64,000 nt of DNA, taken from NCBI GenBank assembly GCA_032158295.1, contig CM063262.1:5613394-5677393 (forward strand). Direction: 5' to 3'. The DNA is from Pycnopodia helianthoides (taxonomy: Eukaryota > Echinodermata > Asteroidea > Forcipulatida > Asteriidae). Under the pieces are notes generated by a model. It was not told where the DNA came from. It was given only the letters and a program-made list of their open reading frames with translations, and ran no database searches. Positions 25,801-40,800 of this stretch are shown one piece after another. The first letter of the stretch is position 1; each line of letters opens with the position of its first letter. The position numbers and the translations under genes were made by a program.

Positions 25801-28800
25801 AATCTGAAAGGAACAATCCCCATTTGTCTTGGAGGGAGGGTGAATCTGAAAGGAACAATCCCCATTTGTCTTGGAGGGAGGGTGAATCTGAAAGGAACAA
25901 TCCCCATTTGTCTTGGGGGAGGGTGAATCTGAAAGGAACAATTCCCATTTGTCTTGGAGGAGGGTGAATCTGAAAGGAACAATCCCCATTTGTCTTGGGG
26001 AGGGTGAATCTAAAAGGAACAACTCCCGTTTGTCTTGGAGGAGGGTGAATCTAAAAGGAACAATCCCCATTTGTCTTGGAGGGAGGGTGAATCTAAAAGG
26101 AACAATCCCATTTGTCTTGGGGGAGGGTGAATCTGAAAGGAACAATTCCCATTTGTCTTGGAGGGAGGGTGAATCTAGAAGGAACAATTCTAATTTGTCT
26201 TGGAGGAGGGTGAATCTGAAAGGAACAATCCCCATTTGTCTTGGGGGAGGGTGAATCTAAAAGGAACAATTCCCATTTGTCTTGGAGGAGGGTGAATCTA
26301 AAAGGAACAATCCCAATTTGTCTTGGAGGGAGGGTGAATCTGAAAGGAACAATTCCAATTTGTCTTGGAGGGAGGGTGAATCTAAAAGGAACAATTCCCA
26401 TTTGTCTTGGAGGGAGGGTGAATCTGAAAGGAACAATTCCAATTTGTCTTGGAGGGAGGGTGAATCTGAAAGGAACAATTCCAATTTGTCTTGGAGGGAG
26501 GGTGAATCTAAAAGGAACAATCCCCATTTGTCTTGGGGGAGGGTGAATCTAAAAGGAACAACTCCCGCTTGTCTTGGAGGAGGGTGAATCTAAAAGGAAC
26601 AATCCCCATTTGTCTTGGGGGAGGGTGAATCTGAAAGGAACAATTCCCATTTGTCTTTGGGGAGGGTGAATCTGAAAGGAACAATTCCAATTTGTCTTTG
26701 GGGAGGGTGAATCTGAAAGGAACAATTCCAATTTGTCTTGGGGGAGGGTGAATCTAAAAGGAACAATTCCCATTTGTCTTGGAGGGAGGGTGAATCTGAA
26801 AGGAACAATTCCCATTTGTCTTTGGGGAGGGTGAATCTGAAAGGAACAATTCCAATTTGTCTTTGGGGAGGGTGAATCTGAAAGGAACAATTCCAATTTG
26901 TCTTGGGGGAGGGTGAATCTAAAAGGAACAATCCCCATTTGTCTTGGAGGGAGGGTGAATCTGAAAGGAACAATTCCCATTTGTCTTGGGGGAGGGTTAA
27001 TCTAGAAGGAACAATTCCAATTTGTCTTGGGGGAGGGTGAATCTAAAAGGAACAATCCCAATTTGTCTTGGGGGAGGGTGAATCTAAAAGGAACAATTCC
27101 CATTTGTCTTGGGGAGGGTGAATCTAAAAGGAACAATCCCCATTTGTCTTGGGGGAGGGTGAATCTGAAAGGAACAATTCCAATTTGTCTTGGAGGGAGG
27201 GTGAATCTGAAAGGAACAATCCCCATTTGTCTTGGGGGAGGGTGAATCTAAAAGGAACAATCCCCATTTGTCTTTTGGGGGAGAGTGAATATAAAAGGAA
27301 ATATCCTTGTGTTTTGGTTTAAATTTAACGGAACAATTCCTTGATTGATCTCGAGACCAAGAAGAGACTGTTGCTTTATAGGATTTGTTTTCTTCTACTT
27401 GTCCTACCGCACCCCTGAATCATGCTCTGTTTTGCAGTAAACATTTCCCTCTTCCGTTTTGTTGCAGCCTTTGACACATGTTCCAGCGATGCGTATACTT
27501 GCAGCAATCACCGATGCATCCCCATAGGCTGGGTGTGTGATCAAGATGATGACTGCCACGATGGCTCTGACGAGATGGCCTGTCACATGACAACATGTGG
27601 GTACTTTTGGTTCCCCCTGTTGACTAGGGTGTGACAGGCTCTAGAAATAAGTGGAAATGGAAAAAAAAAGGAATTCTGTTAAAAAGTTTGCGTAAAATAT
27701 CCTGAGTCTGAAGGGCTTTGTCGATTATCTTGGTTCTACTGGATTTAACCCGACGTTGATTGGAAGAAATCTGCCGTGTGTCCAACTGAAGGGAATTTGA
27801 AGGCTTCTGGCAAAGTCCTTCAGGGTATCTGAAGGATTCTGGCACACTTCTTAGGGGTATATGAAGGGTTCTGGCAAAATCCATAAAGTTATCGAAATGA
27901 TTCTTGCAAACTCCTGCAGGGTATCTGAGAGATTCCGTTAAACTCCATAAAGTTTTCTGAAGGTTTCTGGCAAAACTCCTGAAGGGTATCTGAAGGATTC
28001 TGGCAAAATCCTTAAAGTTATCTAAAGGATTCTGGCAAACTCCTGAAAGGTATCTGAGAGATTCTTTCAAACTCCATAAAACTTTCTGAAGGATTCTGGC
28101 AAACTCATGAAGGGTAACTGAAGGATTCTGGCAAACTCCTGAAGGGTATTTGAGAGATTCTGTCAAACTCCATAAAGTGATCCGAATGATTCTTGCATAC
28201 TTCCTAAGGGTATCTGAAGGATTTTGTCAAACTCCTGAAGGGTATCTGAAGGATACTGTCAAACTCTATAAAGTTATCTGAAGGATTCTGGCAAACTCCT
28301 GAAGGGTATCTGAAGGATTCTGTCAAACTCCATAAAGTTTTCTGAAGGTTTTCTGGCAAAACTCCTGAAGGGTATCTGAAGGATTCTGGCAAACTCCATA
28401 AAGTTATCTGAAGGATTCTGGCAAACTCCTGAAGGGTATCTGAAGGATACTGTCCAACTCCATAAAGTTATCTGAAGGATTCTGGCAAACTCATGAAGGA
28501 TATCTGAAGGATTCTGTCAAACTCCATAAAGTTATCTGAAGTATTCTGTCAAACTCCATAAAGTTATCTGAAGGATTTGGGCAAACTCCTGAAGGGTATC
28601 TGAAGGATTCTGTCAAACTCCATAAAGTTATCTGAAGGATTTTGTCAAACCCCGTAAAGTTATCTGAAGGATTCTGGCAAACTCATGAAGTGTATCTGAA
28701 GGATTCTGGCAAACTCATGAAGGGTAACTGAAGGATTCTGGCAAACTCCTGAAGGGTATTTGAGAGATTCTGTCAAACTCCATAAAGTGATCCGAATGAT

Positions 28801-31800
28801 TCTTGCATACTTCCTAAGGGTATCTGAAGGATTTTGTCAAACTCCTGAAGGGTATCTGAAGGATACTGTCAAACTCTATAAAGTTATCTGAAGGATTCTG
28901 GCAAACTCCTGAAGGGTATCTGAAGGATTCTGTCAAACTCCATAAAGTTTTCTGAAGGTTTTCTGGCAAAACTCCTGAAGGGTATCTGAAGGATTCTGGC
29001 AAACTCCATAAAGTTATCTGAAGGATTCTGGCAAACTCCTGAAGGGTATCTGAAGGATACTGTCCAACTCCATAAAGTTATCTGAAGGATTCTGGCAAAC
29101 TCATGAAGGATATCTGAAGGATTCTGTCAAACTCCATAAAGTTATCTGAAGTATTCTGTCAAACTCCATAAAGTTATCTGAAGGATTTGGGCAAACTCCT
29201 GAAGGGTATCTGAAGGATTCTGTCAAACTCCATAAAGTTATCTGAAGGATTTTGTCAAACCCCGTAAAGTTATCTGAAGGATTCTGGCAAACTCATGAAG
29301 TGTATCTGAAGGATTCTGGCAAACTCATGAAGGGTAACTGAAGGATTCTGGCAAACTCCTGAAGGGTATTTGAGAGATTCTGTCAAACTCCATAAAGTGA
29401 TCCGAATGATTCTTGCATACTTCCTAAGGGTATCTGAAGGATTTTGTCAAACTCCTGAAGGGTATCTGAAGGATACTGTCAAACTCTATAAAGTTATCTG
29501 AAGGATTCTGGCAAACTCCTGAAGGGTATCTGAAGGATTCTGTCAAACTCCATAAAGTTTTCTGAAGGTTTTCTGGCAAAACTCCTGAAGGGTATCTGAA
29601 GGATTCTGGCAAACTCCATAAAGTTATCTGAAGGATTCTGGCAAACTCCTGAAGGGTATCTGAAGGATACTGTCCAACTCCATAAAGTTATCTGAAGGAT
29701 TCTGGCAAACTCATGAAGGATATCTGAAGGATTCTGTCAAACTCCATAAAGTTATCTGAAGTATTCTGTCAAACTCCATAAAGTTATCTGAAGGATTTGG
29801 GCAAACTCCTGAAGGTATCTGAAGGATTCTGTCAAACTCCATAAAGTTATCTGAAGGATTTTGTCAAACCCCGTAAAGTTATCTGAAGGATTCTGGCAAA
29901 CTCATGAAGTGTATCTGAAGGATTCTGGCAAACTCATGAAGTGTATCTGAAGGATTCTGTCAAACCCTGTAAAGTTATCTGAAGGATTCTGGCAAACTCA
30001 TGAAGGGTATCTGAAGGATTCTGTCAAACACCATAAAGTTATCTGAAGGATTTTGTCAAACCCCGTAAAGTTATCTGAAGGATTCTTGCAAACTCATGAA
30101 GGGTATCTGAAGGATTCTGTCAAAACTCCATAAAGTTAATCTGAAGGATTCTGGCAAACTCCTGAAGGATATCTGAAGGATTCTGGCAAACTCCATAAAG
30201 TTATCTGAAGGATTCTGGCACACTCCTTAAGGGTATCTGAAGGATACTGTTAAACTCCATAAAGTTATCTGAAGGATTCTGTCAAACTCCATAAAGTTAT
30301 CTGAAGGATTCCGGCAAACTCCTTAAGGGTGTCTGAATGTATTCTGGCAAAATCCCAGTTCTACTGGATTTATTTACCCCAAGGGGAGTCGGAACACATC
30401 TTAGGTTTCCAGCTGAAGGATATCTGAAGTTCTCATGTAAACTGCTGCTTGATCTAACCCAAAGGGTATCTGAGGTTTAGAGGTTCTGAACAGAGGTTCT
30501 GAACTGAGGTTCTGAACAGAGGTTCTGAACAGAAGTTAGTTAAGAGGTTCTGATCAGAAGTTTGTTAAGAGGTTCTGAACAGAGGTTCTGATCAGAGGTT
30601 CTGATCAGAGGTTCTGAACAGAAGTTTGTTAAGAGGTTCTGATCAGAGGTTCTGAACAGAAGTTTGTTAAGAGGTTCTGAACAGAGGTTCTGATTAGAGG
30701 TTCTGAACAGAAGTTTGTTAAGAGGTTCTGAACAGAGGTTCTGATCAGAGGTTCTGAACAGAAGTTTGTTAAGAGGTTCTGAACAGAGGTTCTGATTAGA
30801 GGTTCTGAACAGAAGTTTGTTAAGAGGTTCTGAACAGAGGTTCTGATTAGAGGTTCTGAACAGAAGTTTGTTAAGAGGTTCTGAACAGAGGTTTTGATCA
30901 GAGGTTCTGAACAGAAGTTTGTTAAGAGGCTCCGAACAGAGGTTCTTTAAACCTCTGATCAAACTGTCTAAAATCAACTCTTTCTTGATTTTTTTCCCCC
31001 ACCATTTTCAGCTCCCCCAACGACTTACAGTGGAACATGTGATTCAAATAAGTTTCAGTGCACAAGTGGTCGCTGCATACCCGAAAACTGGAAGTGTGAT
31101 GGCGACAACGATTGTGGGGACATGTCCGATGAACCGCCCACTTGTGGTACAGTGTCGTTCTCCTTTCAAAACTTTAATAATTTTGGGTTGAACAAAAGAA
31201 AAAATTTACCTGAGCAGGACTTGAACCTGCGACCTCCTGATTATTGTGCCGGCAGTCTACCAACTGAGCTACCTAGCCCTGTGTCGGCTGGCGGTTTCCC
31301 TATTTTATCTATATCTTTGTTCGGAGGGGTCCCAGTCAGACTTTTCTTCATTTTCCAAAGACATAATCTATATGCTTATTTTGGGAAAAACAGGTTTTGT
31401 TTAGCACTGACAACATGGTATGATCTTTGCCCACAGCCGAGAGGACCTGCAACCAGTTGCAGTTCACCTGTCAACATAACAGCACATGCATTCCGTATAG
31501 CTGGGTGTGTGACGGCATGGATGACTGTTGGGATGGTAGTGATGAATTCACATGCTGTAAGTATTTGGGATTTTGACTGGTAACCATATTGTGCTCAGCA
31601 TAATTTTGTTGTGCTTAGCTACTTTTTCGTGCCGTACCAGCTTTATGAAATCGGGGCCAAGATTAAAACTAACCAGTTTTGTTTTCTCGATAGTCCCCTA
31701 ATCTTGTACTCCGTTCTGAAGGTGTGGCATCTTTGTACCGTTCTCTTTCAGCGACCAATTTACCGGCAACCATGACCACGTGGTGGTTCCCGGATGGCTC

Positions 31801-34800
31801 CTGCTCGCCCGGCGATTTCCACTGCCTGAACGGGAAGTGCGTGTACGCAAGCTGGAAGTGTGACGGCATCACGGACTGTGAAGATGGCTCGGATGAGTAC
31901 GACTGCAGTAAGTTGTTCCACTCAAAACTAAACATTAGGTGAAATAAAAAAAATATTTATGTTTTGGGTCCCCGCCTGCTTCCTATTTTTTGAGGCCGCC
32001 TGGATTTATTAATATTTTTTCCCAAAAGTGACACAAAAAAAATTCTCAGCAAGTAGACACTGTATTCGTCTGGATTTTTTGCATGTGATTTTTGTTGTAT
32101 CTTTCATGGTGGTTTCGCCTATAAATCAGCATTACGTTGGCAAACACCGATCTGTGACCCTACTGTTAAGAGCTAAATATTACTATCAGTTAAAATGATT
32201 TTGTTATTTTATTTTCAGCGACCGACGAGCCAACTCATGATCCAACCCTAACGTGTGAACAGTACCAATTTCAGTGTATGGGGGGAGCGTGTATTCCCCA
32301 GAGCTGGAAATGCGATCACGACAATGACTGCGGGGACTGGTCAGATGAAATGGGGTGCTTTGGCCGTAAGTATTAAACAGGGTGTTGGTTGGATGGCTGG
32401 CTGGCTAGTTGGCTGTATGATTAGCTTGCTGACTGGTTGAGTGATTAACTGCCTGATAGGATATCTGGCTGGCTTGCTAGTTGTATGATTAGCTTGCTGA
32501 CTGGTTGAGTGATTTACTGCCTGATAGGATATCTGGCTGGCTTGCTGGTTGTATGATTAGCTTGCTGACTGGTTGAGTGATTAACTGCCTGATAGGATAT
32601 CTGGCTGGCTTGTTGATTGGATGATAGAATGTGGCTGGTAGCTGGCTGGTTGGTGTTGTTACCTGGATGGCTGGATAGGTGGCTGGCTGACGGGTTGATT
32701 GGTTAACGCTGGCTTGCTGGTTGTATGATAAAATGACTGCTGGTTGGTTGTTTGTTACCTGGATGGCTGAACAGCTGGCTGACTGCTGGTTGATTGGTTA
32801 CTGGCTTGCTGGTTGTATGATAGGATGACTGGCTGGTTAGCTGGATGGTTGGTTGTTCGGTTAGCTGGATGGCTGAACAGCTGGCTGACTGACTGGTTGA
32901 TTGGTTAACTGGCTTGCTGGTTGTATGATAGGATGACTGGCTGGTTAGCTGGTGGTTGGTTGTCGGTTACCTGGATGGCTGAAAGGTTGCTGCGGACTGG
33001 TTGATTGGTTAACTGGCTGGCTGCTGTTTGTATGATAGAATGACTGGCTGGTTAGCTGGCTGGTTGGTTGTTCGGTTACCTGGATGGCTGGATAGGTTGC
33101 TGGCGGACTGGTTGATTGGTTAACTGGCTGGCTTGCTGTTTGTATGATAGAATGACTGGCTGGTTAGCTGGCTGGTTGGTTGCTCGGTTACCTGGATGGC
33201 TGGATAGGTTGCTGGCGGACTGGTTGATTGGTTAACTGGCTGGCTTGCTGTTTGTATGATAGAATGACTGGCTGGTTAGCTGGCTGGTTGGTTGTTCGGT
33301 TACCTGGATGGCTGGATAGGTTACTGACTCAGTTAACTGGCTGGCTTGCTGGCTGTAAGATGACTGGCTGGCTGGTTGTGTAGTGAGCTGGAAATGTGGC
33401 TGGCTGACTTGTTGATCAGTTAACCGGCTGGCTTGCTGGCTGTATAATATAATGACTGGCTGCTTGGCTGGATGATTGGCTGTTTGGTTAGGTGGACAGG
33501 TGGATGACTAACTGTTCGACTCGGTTAACTGGCTGGCCTGCTGGCTGTATAATATAATGACTGGCTGGCTGGCTAGCTGTCTGTTTGTTTGGCTCTTTGG
33601 CTTCTTGCTGGCTGGCTATTTGGTTGACTGCATTGTTGACTGATAGGCTGGTTGGTTGTCCTGAAGACTAGCTGGTTGGCTTGCTGGCTGGCTATTTTGG
33701 TGACTGCATTGATGACTGATAGGCTGGTTGGTTGTCCTGAAGACTAGCTGGTTGGCTTGCTGGCTGGCTATTTTGGTGACTGCATTGATGACTGATAGGC
33801 TGGTTGGTTGGCCTGAAGACTAGCTGTTTGGCTTGCTGGCTGGCTATTTGGTTGACTGCATTGTTGACTGATAGGCTGGTTGGTTGGCCTGAAGACTAGC
33901 TGTTTGGCTTGCTGGCTGGCTATTTGATTGACTGCATTGTTGACTGATAGGCTGGTTGGTTGGCCTGAAGACTAGCTGTTTGGCTTGCTGGCTGGCTATT
34001 TGGTTGACTGCTTGCCTGACTGTCTGGTTGTTTGGATTGCTGGTAGACTGTTTGTGACTGGTTTACTGTGTGATGGGATAAAGTTATTAATGTAAAGGAG
34101 ACAATGTCCAGGGAAGACATGGTTGCTAATCCTAAATCTTTACTGAAGAGATGCCATTCGTAGTTTATTCAATACTACATCATGTTGGTGCAACAAGGGT
34201 GTAACTTAATTCTGCAACAAAATCATATCTTGCGCAAATACGATCCTTTCGACAACGTTGTATCTGGGCACATGACTTTGTGCGTTGACCTGGGTTATCT
34301 CAAGCAAGATACAACCTTTTTGTCATTCTAAAACTTGTGTTTCACGTAAACGTTAACTGAAGGAGAGACACCGAAAGGAGGATTAGAGTTCCTCAAGGAT
34401 CAATACTCAGTCCACCATGTGATAGCACGGTGTTCTTCTCTTTTAGCCACCATGATGCCAAGTACGCCGGTTCCGTGTGCCATCTGGCAGGTGCCGTGCG
34501 GACCGGGAGCTAGCATCAGGTGCATCAGCAGCACTTGGGTGTGTGACGGGGATAACGACTGCGGAGACGGAAGCGATGAGCAAGACTGCCCAACAGGTAT
34601 TGTGCCTATTCTGAAGAACTCAAGGCCCGTAGAGATGAATGATTTTGAATGAAATTTCCCATGCAGGGACAATAAAGTTTTTATTGTATTGTATTGTATT
34701 GTATTAGAGAGCACCCACTTGAAGTGACACAATGTAATGTCAGCCATCTTTACGTTCACTTTTTGAACACACATATCGTCGGCTTAGAACTATAAGGTCG

Positions 34801-37800
34801 TTAGTGCAGTTTGTATGGATTTCATCAAATTGGTTTTGCATACTTTGAAGCTCGTGGTAAATGGAGTTTATTGATCAAGAGTGGTCTCCAAAACAAAGTT
34901 TGTCAAAAAGAAACATTCAGTTTCTAAGAAAAGATTTACTTGTGGATTTAGATTTTTTTTTCAAACTTATTTGCATTTTTCGCTTAACGACCTTTTGATC
35001 ATTACGGACTTGAAATTGCAATTAACGACCTTACAGCACTGAGCCGACGATATGTGCGATAAACCCTGCGCGACACCGTCAGAATCTACTCGCATGCATA
35101 CACCATCGTACTGTTTCCAACAGTGGCTTTTGTAATAGCGTGTAATTTAGACCCTTTGCTTTGGCTGCCATCTCTGATGAAAAAGTGCACGCGTGAAGAA
35201 CCATCATTGGCTGAGAGTCCGTTGTGTTTTTTTCATAGTAGATGGTGGTTAATGACGTCATGTGCAGTCCCTCTATTAGTTAGCACTCGCATGACGGTCA
35301 CACAATGGAATGTCGGCCATCTCGACGTTCACTATTTGAAACCCACAACTGTGCGATAAAAAACCCTGCGCGACACCGTCAGAATCTACTCGCATGCCTA
35401 CACCATCGTACTCTTTCCGACAGTGCCTTTTTGTAATAGCGTATAATATACTTTTATGGGTGTACACGATCCCTTTCAAACGGTCTAAACCATCAATATA
35501 GATAGGTTGCAATATGACGTAAATTGGCCATCTTTACGGGCAACTTGGAACACACAGTGATGCGCTTCGCGTGAGAATGGCATGCATCACGCGCACATTT
35601 CACAAAACTCATTGCACGATTGGTGAGTGAACAACGCGGATGCGTTAATAAGTTGAGCGCTTGACGCGCCTGCAAGACAAAATGCAATTTGCCCGTAAAG
35701 ATGGCGTCTACTGGGAACTATCTATTAAGAGCCTTCAGACTCAATCAAACAAATTCCAACCCAACCCGTCAAACCACGTGGAAGCCGTCTGTTGAAGACA
35801 TGATTGATTTCAGCCAGGAGTGGTCATTAGCCCCAGACGAAGAGATTTGTTTACAATTCCTGCAGGATTTTTTATTTGGGGCAGTCCTTTTTTTGATTTT
35901 TTTTTAGTCAAAGGATCAACCCATGTTTTTTTTAATAATTTTTAAAATATTGCCTAACTCCTAAGGCCGGAGGGCCACTTCAAGGTGAGGGCTAAACTTA
36001 ACTTATTTCGGGCTGTCGACCTAAATCAACTGTCACCAAGGGCACGTTGCCACCTACTCCTGGGGCTGAAACAGGGTTACCACCCTTCACAGTCTGTAAG
36101 GAAGTAGGCATGGGTATCATCCACTAGGAGCCTGGCTGGTAGAGCAGAATGCACCACCTTCCCCACTTTTTACGTAAAGCAATTATGGTTAAGTGCCTTG
36201 CTCAAGGGCACAAGTGTCATGACCGGGATTTCGAACCCACACTCTGCTGCTGACAACACCAGAGCTTGGGTCCGATGAACTAGACCACTAGGGGCACGAC
36301 ACACCATGACTAAGTTACCCAAAACATTTTTGCGTTTTTTTTTTTACATTTTTTTTTTAATTATTTTTTTCTCCCCATAATAGACTTGCCAACAGAGCCT
36401 CCAGTTGTGTACACGACCGTCACAAGTTGCCCGTCCCAATCTTTCCGATGTATGAATGGGGAGAAGTGCATCCCGGTGTCCTACCGCTGCAACGGGTACT
36501 ACGACTGCTACGACTCCAGCGATGAACAGGGTTGCTACGGTAAGTAGGCCAAGACCAGGGCAACGGAGGCCATGGGCTCTGTGGCCTCCGTGTTATTCCA
36601 GGCCTGTTAAGCTCATCCAAAATGCAGGGCTCGAATGTTACACTGGACCGCAGGTCCGAGGCCAGTGATTTGGGTGCCAGGCCGGTAGATTCATGACCTG
36701 AAAAGTCCGGTTGTCTTGTTTTAATTTTTTTCAATCGAATAAGAACAAAACAAAATATGTTCAAATGTTGACTTGGGGTCCAATAAATACCTTTCGATTC
36801 TGTTGAGTAAAGTACACTCGGCTGTGAATGGCCTGTCCGCATTTTTTCATTTTTTTCATCAAGCAGCAAGTAATTTTACTGCACAACACTCGCATAGAGC
36901 AGAGAAAGGGAACTTGCCATCTTCGCGATAGTCTGTGACTAAAGCCGTTGTTCATTTTTCGTCATAAGCACGATGTTCCATTATGCTTTTGCCCATGTCG
37001 TCGTCCCATTCCACCAAGAGAGGGCGCTTTACTAAAAACTGTATTAAAAAGCCTACACCTCGAGCCAAGACTAGGCGCACACTGTTTTTCCTGTGGATAA
37101 GTTGGAAACTAAATAATGGCAGTCGAGGACGCATCGCGCTTGTGGAACACCTGTCTAAGGAATGCCAAAAAAACATCTTAAAAATGAGGGCGAACAACAC
37201 ATTGTTACCAGGTAACAATTGTGGCCTACGTTTCTGTTAATGTTTTGTCTATGCTGCAGTACAAAACCTGTTATTCAGACTCGTAGCGGGGGAGGTAGCA
37301 AATCGGCCGGGACGACTACTTTCGCTTAATAATGGATTGAGGAGACTTCTTGTTATTAGCTTCACTGCCACAGAGTGAGTTCTTAATTGGTCTCAAATTT
37401 GGTGACAATATTTTTGTTATATGGTAGTTACAGTTTGAATGGCTTCCGACTGGCACCCCCGAACAAAGATATTGACAACAACGGGAGACCCCCCAACATT
37501 AGGGTTAGATAGCTCGCAGTTGTTACAGCACCGGCATGTTTAATTTGGAGGTCGCAGGTTCACATCTGGCTTTTAGTCAATTTATTATCAAAATAGTTTG
37601 CCAAGATTTCCCTTCAAGATTTTCGTCAAGATGTCCCTTTGAGGAAGTTTTTTTGTTGTTGTCCGAAACAACAGAAATAAACCTTTATCCTTTTTTTGTG
37701 TTTTTTTTTTCCTAGTGACTTCCACCACCACCGAAGCACCATGTAATGGATTCAGGTGTAGAACTAGCCACAGATGTCTGGCAATGTATATGAAGTGTGA

Positions 37801-40800
37801 TTCGCATTGGGACTGCAGGGACGGATCAGACGAGAACAACTGCCAAAGTAAGTGTATTCGTAGATCTGTTACCTTCAACCCATGAGTGACCATAGCGGCC
37901 GGAAACGGCTTTAACCAAATCGATCAATCAACCGATCAAATTAAATGTATAATTGTGCCAATCCAACAGTCGTTGCTCGTAGCGCCGTACAGTAGGCTTT
38001 TTAGAAAAAAAGGTGAGATTTAAGCAAAGTTTTGTCTTATTTGTGTTTCTGCTTATATGTAGAGCGAAATGGTAATTTTAAACATCAATTTACTTGTAAT
38101 TCGTTTTCAACAAAAAATGATATATTGGCTAATTTCAAAGGGGAGTAACTCAGCAACGTGATACACCCCAGAGCTTAGACATATACCAAATTACTGCTCT
38201 TGGTATGTTCTTTCCAGCCATGTATACAATCAAATTCTTTAAATTGTCAACATCAGACTCATTTTCACTGAGCGGGTCACGTATACATGTAGCATTTTTA
38301 ACATTTGTAAATTTGAATTTTTTGGGGGCCTCTAGGCTGCTTTAATTTGAATGTTTTTACAATAAACCATTTATAAAACCATATGTATATTGATTTGAAT
38401 TGAATCCATGTACTTTTTTGTTTTGCGTATTTGCTTTGTAGGTGACAGGTACCAAGTGTCCAGTTTCAGCGCGACTGCCAGTTCTTCCAGCTCTGTTAGA
38501 ATAGTCTGGGGCCCACCTCACTCCCCACCACTAAGCTATTCGTATACCATCAAGGAACGGTAAGGAAGGAACGCAAACAAATTATCAGTAATAACAATAA
38601 TAATAAAAAGGAACTTATGAAGTGCAGTATCGCCGCAAAACAGCCTGAAATCTTCCTGTAACAATTTTTAGCAATTTTTTTCAAAAAACAAAACAGAAGG
38701 GGGAACCAGTTACAAACAGTATACTTTACATGGTATTTTAGCTGGTAACCTGTTTTTTTTTTTGCCAACCAAGAGTTTTTTCGGTGCTGAGCAATTTTTC
38801 GTGTGTGTTGTCTTCCCCTTCAGTTATTTTGTCTTAGGAGGCACTGGACATGAAGCTTCCGTTAATGTCTCTTCGCTCACAACAGAGTACATGTGGCGCA
38901 ACCTTACTTCCTATGCACAGTACCAGTTCAGTATGAGTGTTAATTCAGGGGGCACAACGTACAAGGCTGTGGAGTGGGTCTTAGTCAACATGCAAGTACA
39001 CGGTACGTTCCTAGGGTGCACTAGTGTCATCAAGGGCCTACCTGGGCCCACTTTTATATTTGTAGCACTGCATAACTAACTGTAAGCGTTATTTCACGGG
39101 TTAGCAAGAAAATTGGGCGAGCAAGCCTGCGCGCATGAATTTGTATTGTTACGTCATTTATTTTTTCATACAGTAAGCACTGGAAGATTAGCACGCCTTT
39201 TCCTTCGCTTACGTTATAGCAGCGCTATGAAATCGAAACTCCCACAATAAGCACAAAATTAGCCGTTAAGCAGCACTATGAAATTGGGCTTTGGCTGAGT
39301 TCGGGCCAAGTGAATCAAGACACCACATGCATACTTGCGCAATGCCTTTCCCAACTTGATTTTGTCAGTGTTTTTAATTTTTTTTTTACTGTTGTTGAAT
39401 CAATCGTAAAGTCATTCCAATACAGATTAGTCGTTACAGATGGATGATACCCGGCCTTGTGAGTTAGGCGATATCTCATAAAAAAAAATACTAGGTTATT
39501 GTTTGCCGACTCCATCGCTTGCGATTAATTTGGAATTTTGCTGCTTCGTCAGCCAAAGTTAAAAGAAATAGCGCAAAACATAATGGAAATTCCTGACAAG
39601 TTGGAAGAGGCCTTGTGGCTTCGTCAGTCGCGCCTGTGGTCTCCGGTTCCAGTCGTTTACCGGCTTCACAGCTGTCTAAGCCACGAAGAGGAAAGGCTAA
39701 GGATACACCCGGCTCAGTGACATTGACCAGGTTCATGCGGCAGTGTCGTCATCGGCCACTTCAAGATTGTGAGAAAGATATCGCAGTGTGCGGCGAATAT
39801 CATGCGACACTTGGACCCAGCGCAGCGGCAGGGTAATTCTTGCAAAAATTCACTTACCCATCCAGTCAACACTGCTCCTCTTGTCCGCTGGTGGCTGAAG
39901 AGATGCTGTTCGGAACTTCCCCCCATGCCGAGAACCTGGTTCCAGTCATCCGGGTCATTTATCGACATTTTTCATTCCACACTCTTCAGTCTACTGACGA
40001 TGACTAGAGCAAGCTAGTCGAAACGCTGAGACCAAAAAGAAACTCATTCCGCGGCAGCGCAGTTAATTGCAAGAAGTCCCCTCAATCCGCTATTAAGCGA
40101 AAGTAGTAGTCCCGGCATATTTCCTACCTTCCCGCCCAGGTAGTAGTTAATAAGCAGGACAGTTCTTTTCAGAACTGAGAAGTCTCCAGATTTCCGAATA
40201 TCTACTCTGCGTTAGTAGAACCAAATAGCAAGACAAGTTCTCTAAAGAACAAAATCTACACAGCAAAGTAAATAATATACACATGGTGTAATACCGCAAA
40301 CCGAATATCCTTTTTTCATTTCATAAATAAATTTTAGATCAATGCTCTCCCAGCTCAGGAGTTTTCAAATTATTATTATTTTTTCTTCTGGCTTCCATCA
40401 TGCAGCTTTTGTAGTTAAAATAGAAGAGGGGAAATTTTTACAATCTCCCCCCCTCAGGCACGGAGGTGGGCTATCGAAACAAGTTTGTACCGATCACAAT
40501 GGACAGTGTTTACCCCCTACCTTTAAATCTATTTTTTGCGCATCACTTTGAAGTTACTGCATGCTGCAACGAGAATTGCTCAATGCCTTTATATAAAATT
40601 TAAAAAAAAACAACATTTGTTTTTGAAACAGTGCCTCTTGCTCCCAAATCACTTCGACTCGCGGTGCGGGACGCCACGACGGTGGAGGTTCAGTGGTCCC
40701 CTCCTGAAGGCGACACCAGTGAATTGTCCGTTTACCAGGTAACGTTGCATGAACCACCCACGAGGTGTGGGACCCGAGTTTGCCTTTGACAAACTCGGGT

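Noticed and set aside
25600..26980. Frames repeating IVPFRFTLP and DSPSLQDKW
   Set aside because: By-products of the 41-bp minisatellite in two or three registers.
39491..39968. Overlapping frames on both strands, considered as a retroelement fragment
   Set aside because: No reverse transcriptase, integrase or gag motif could be seen; kept only as an unclassified intron block.
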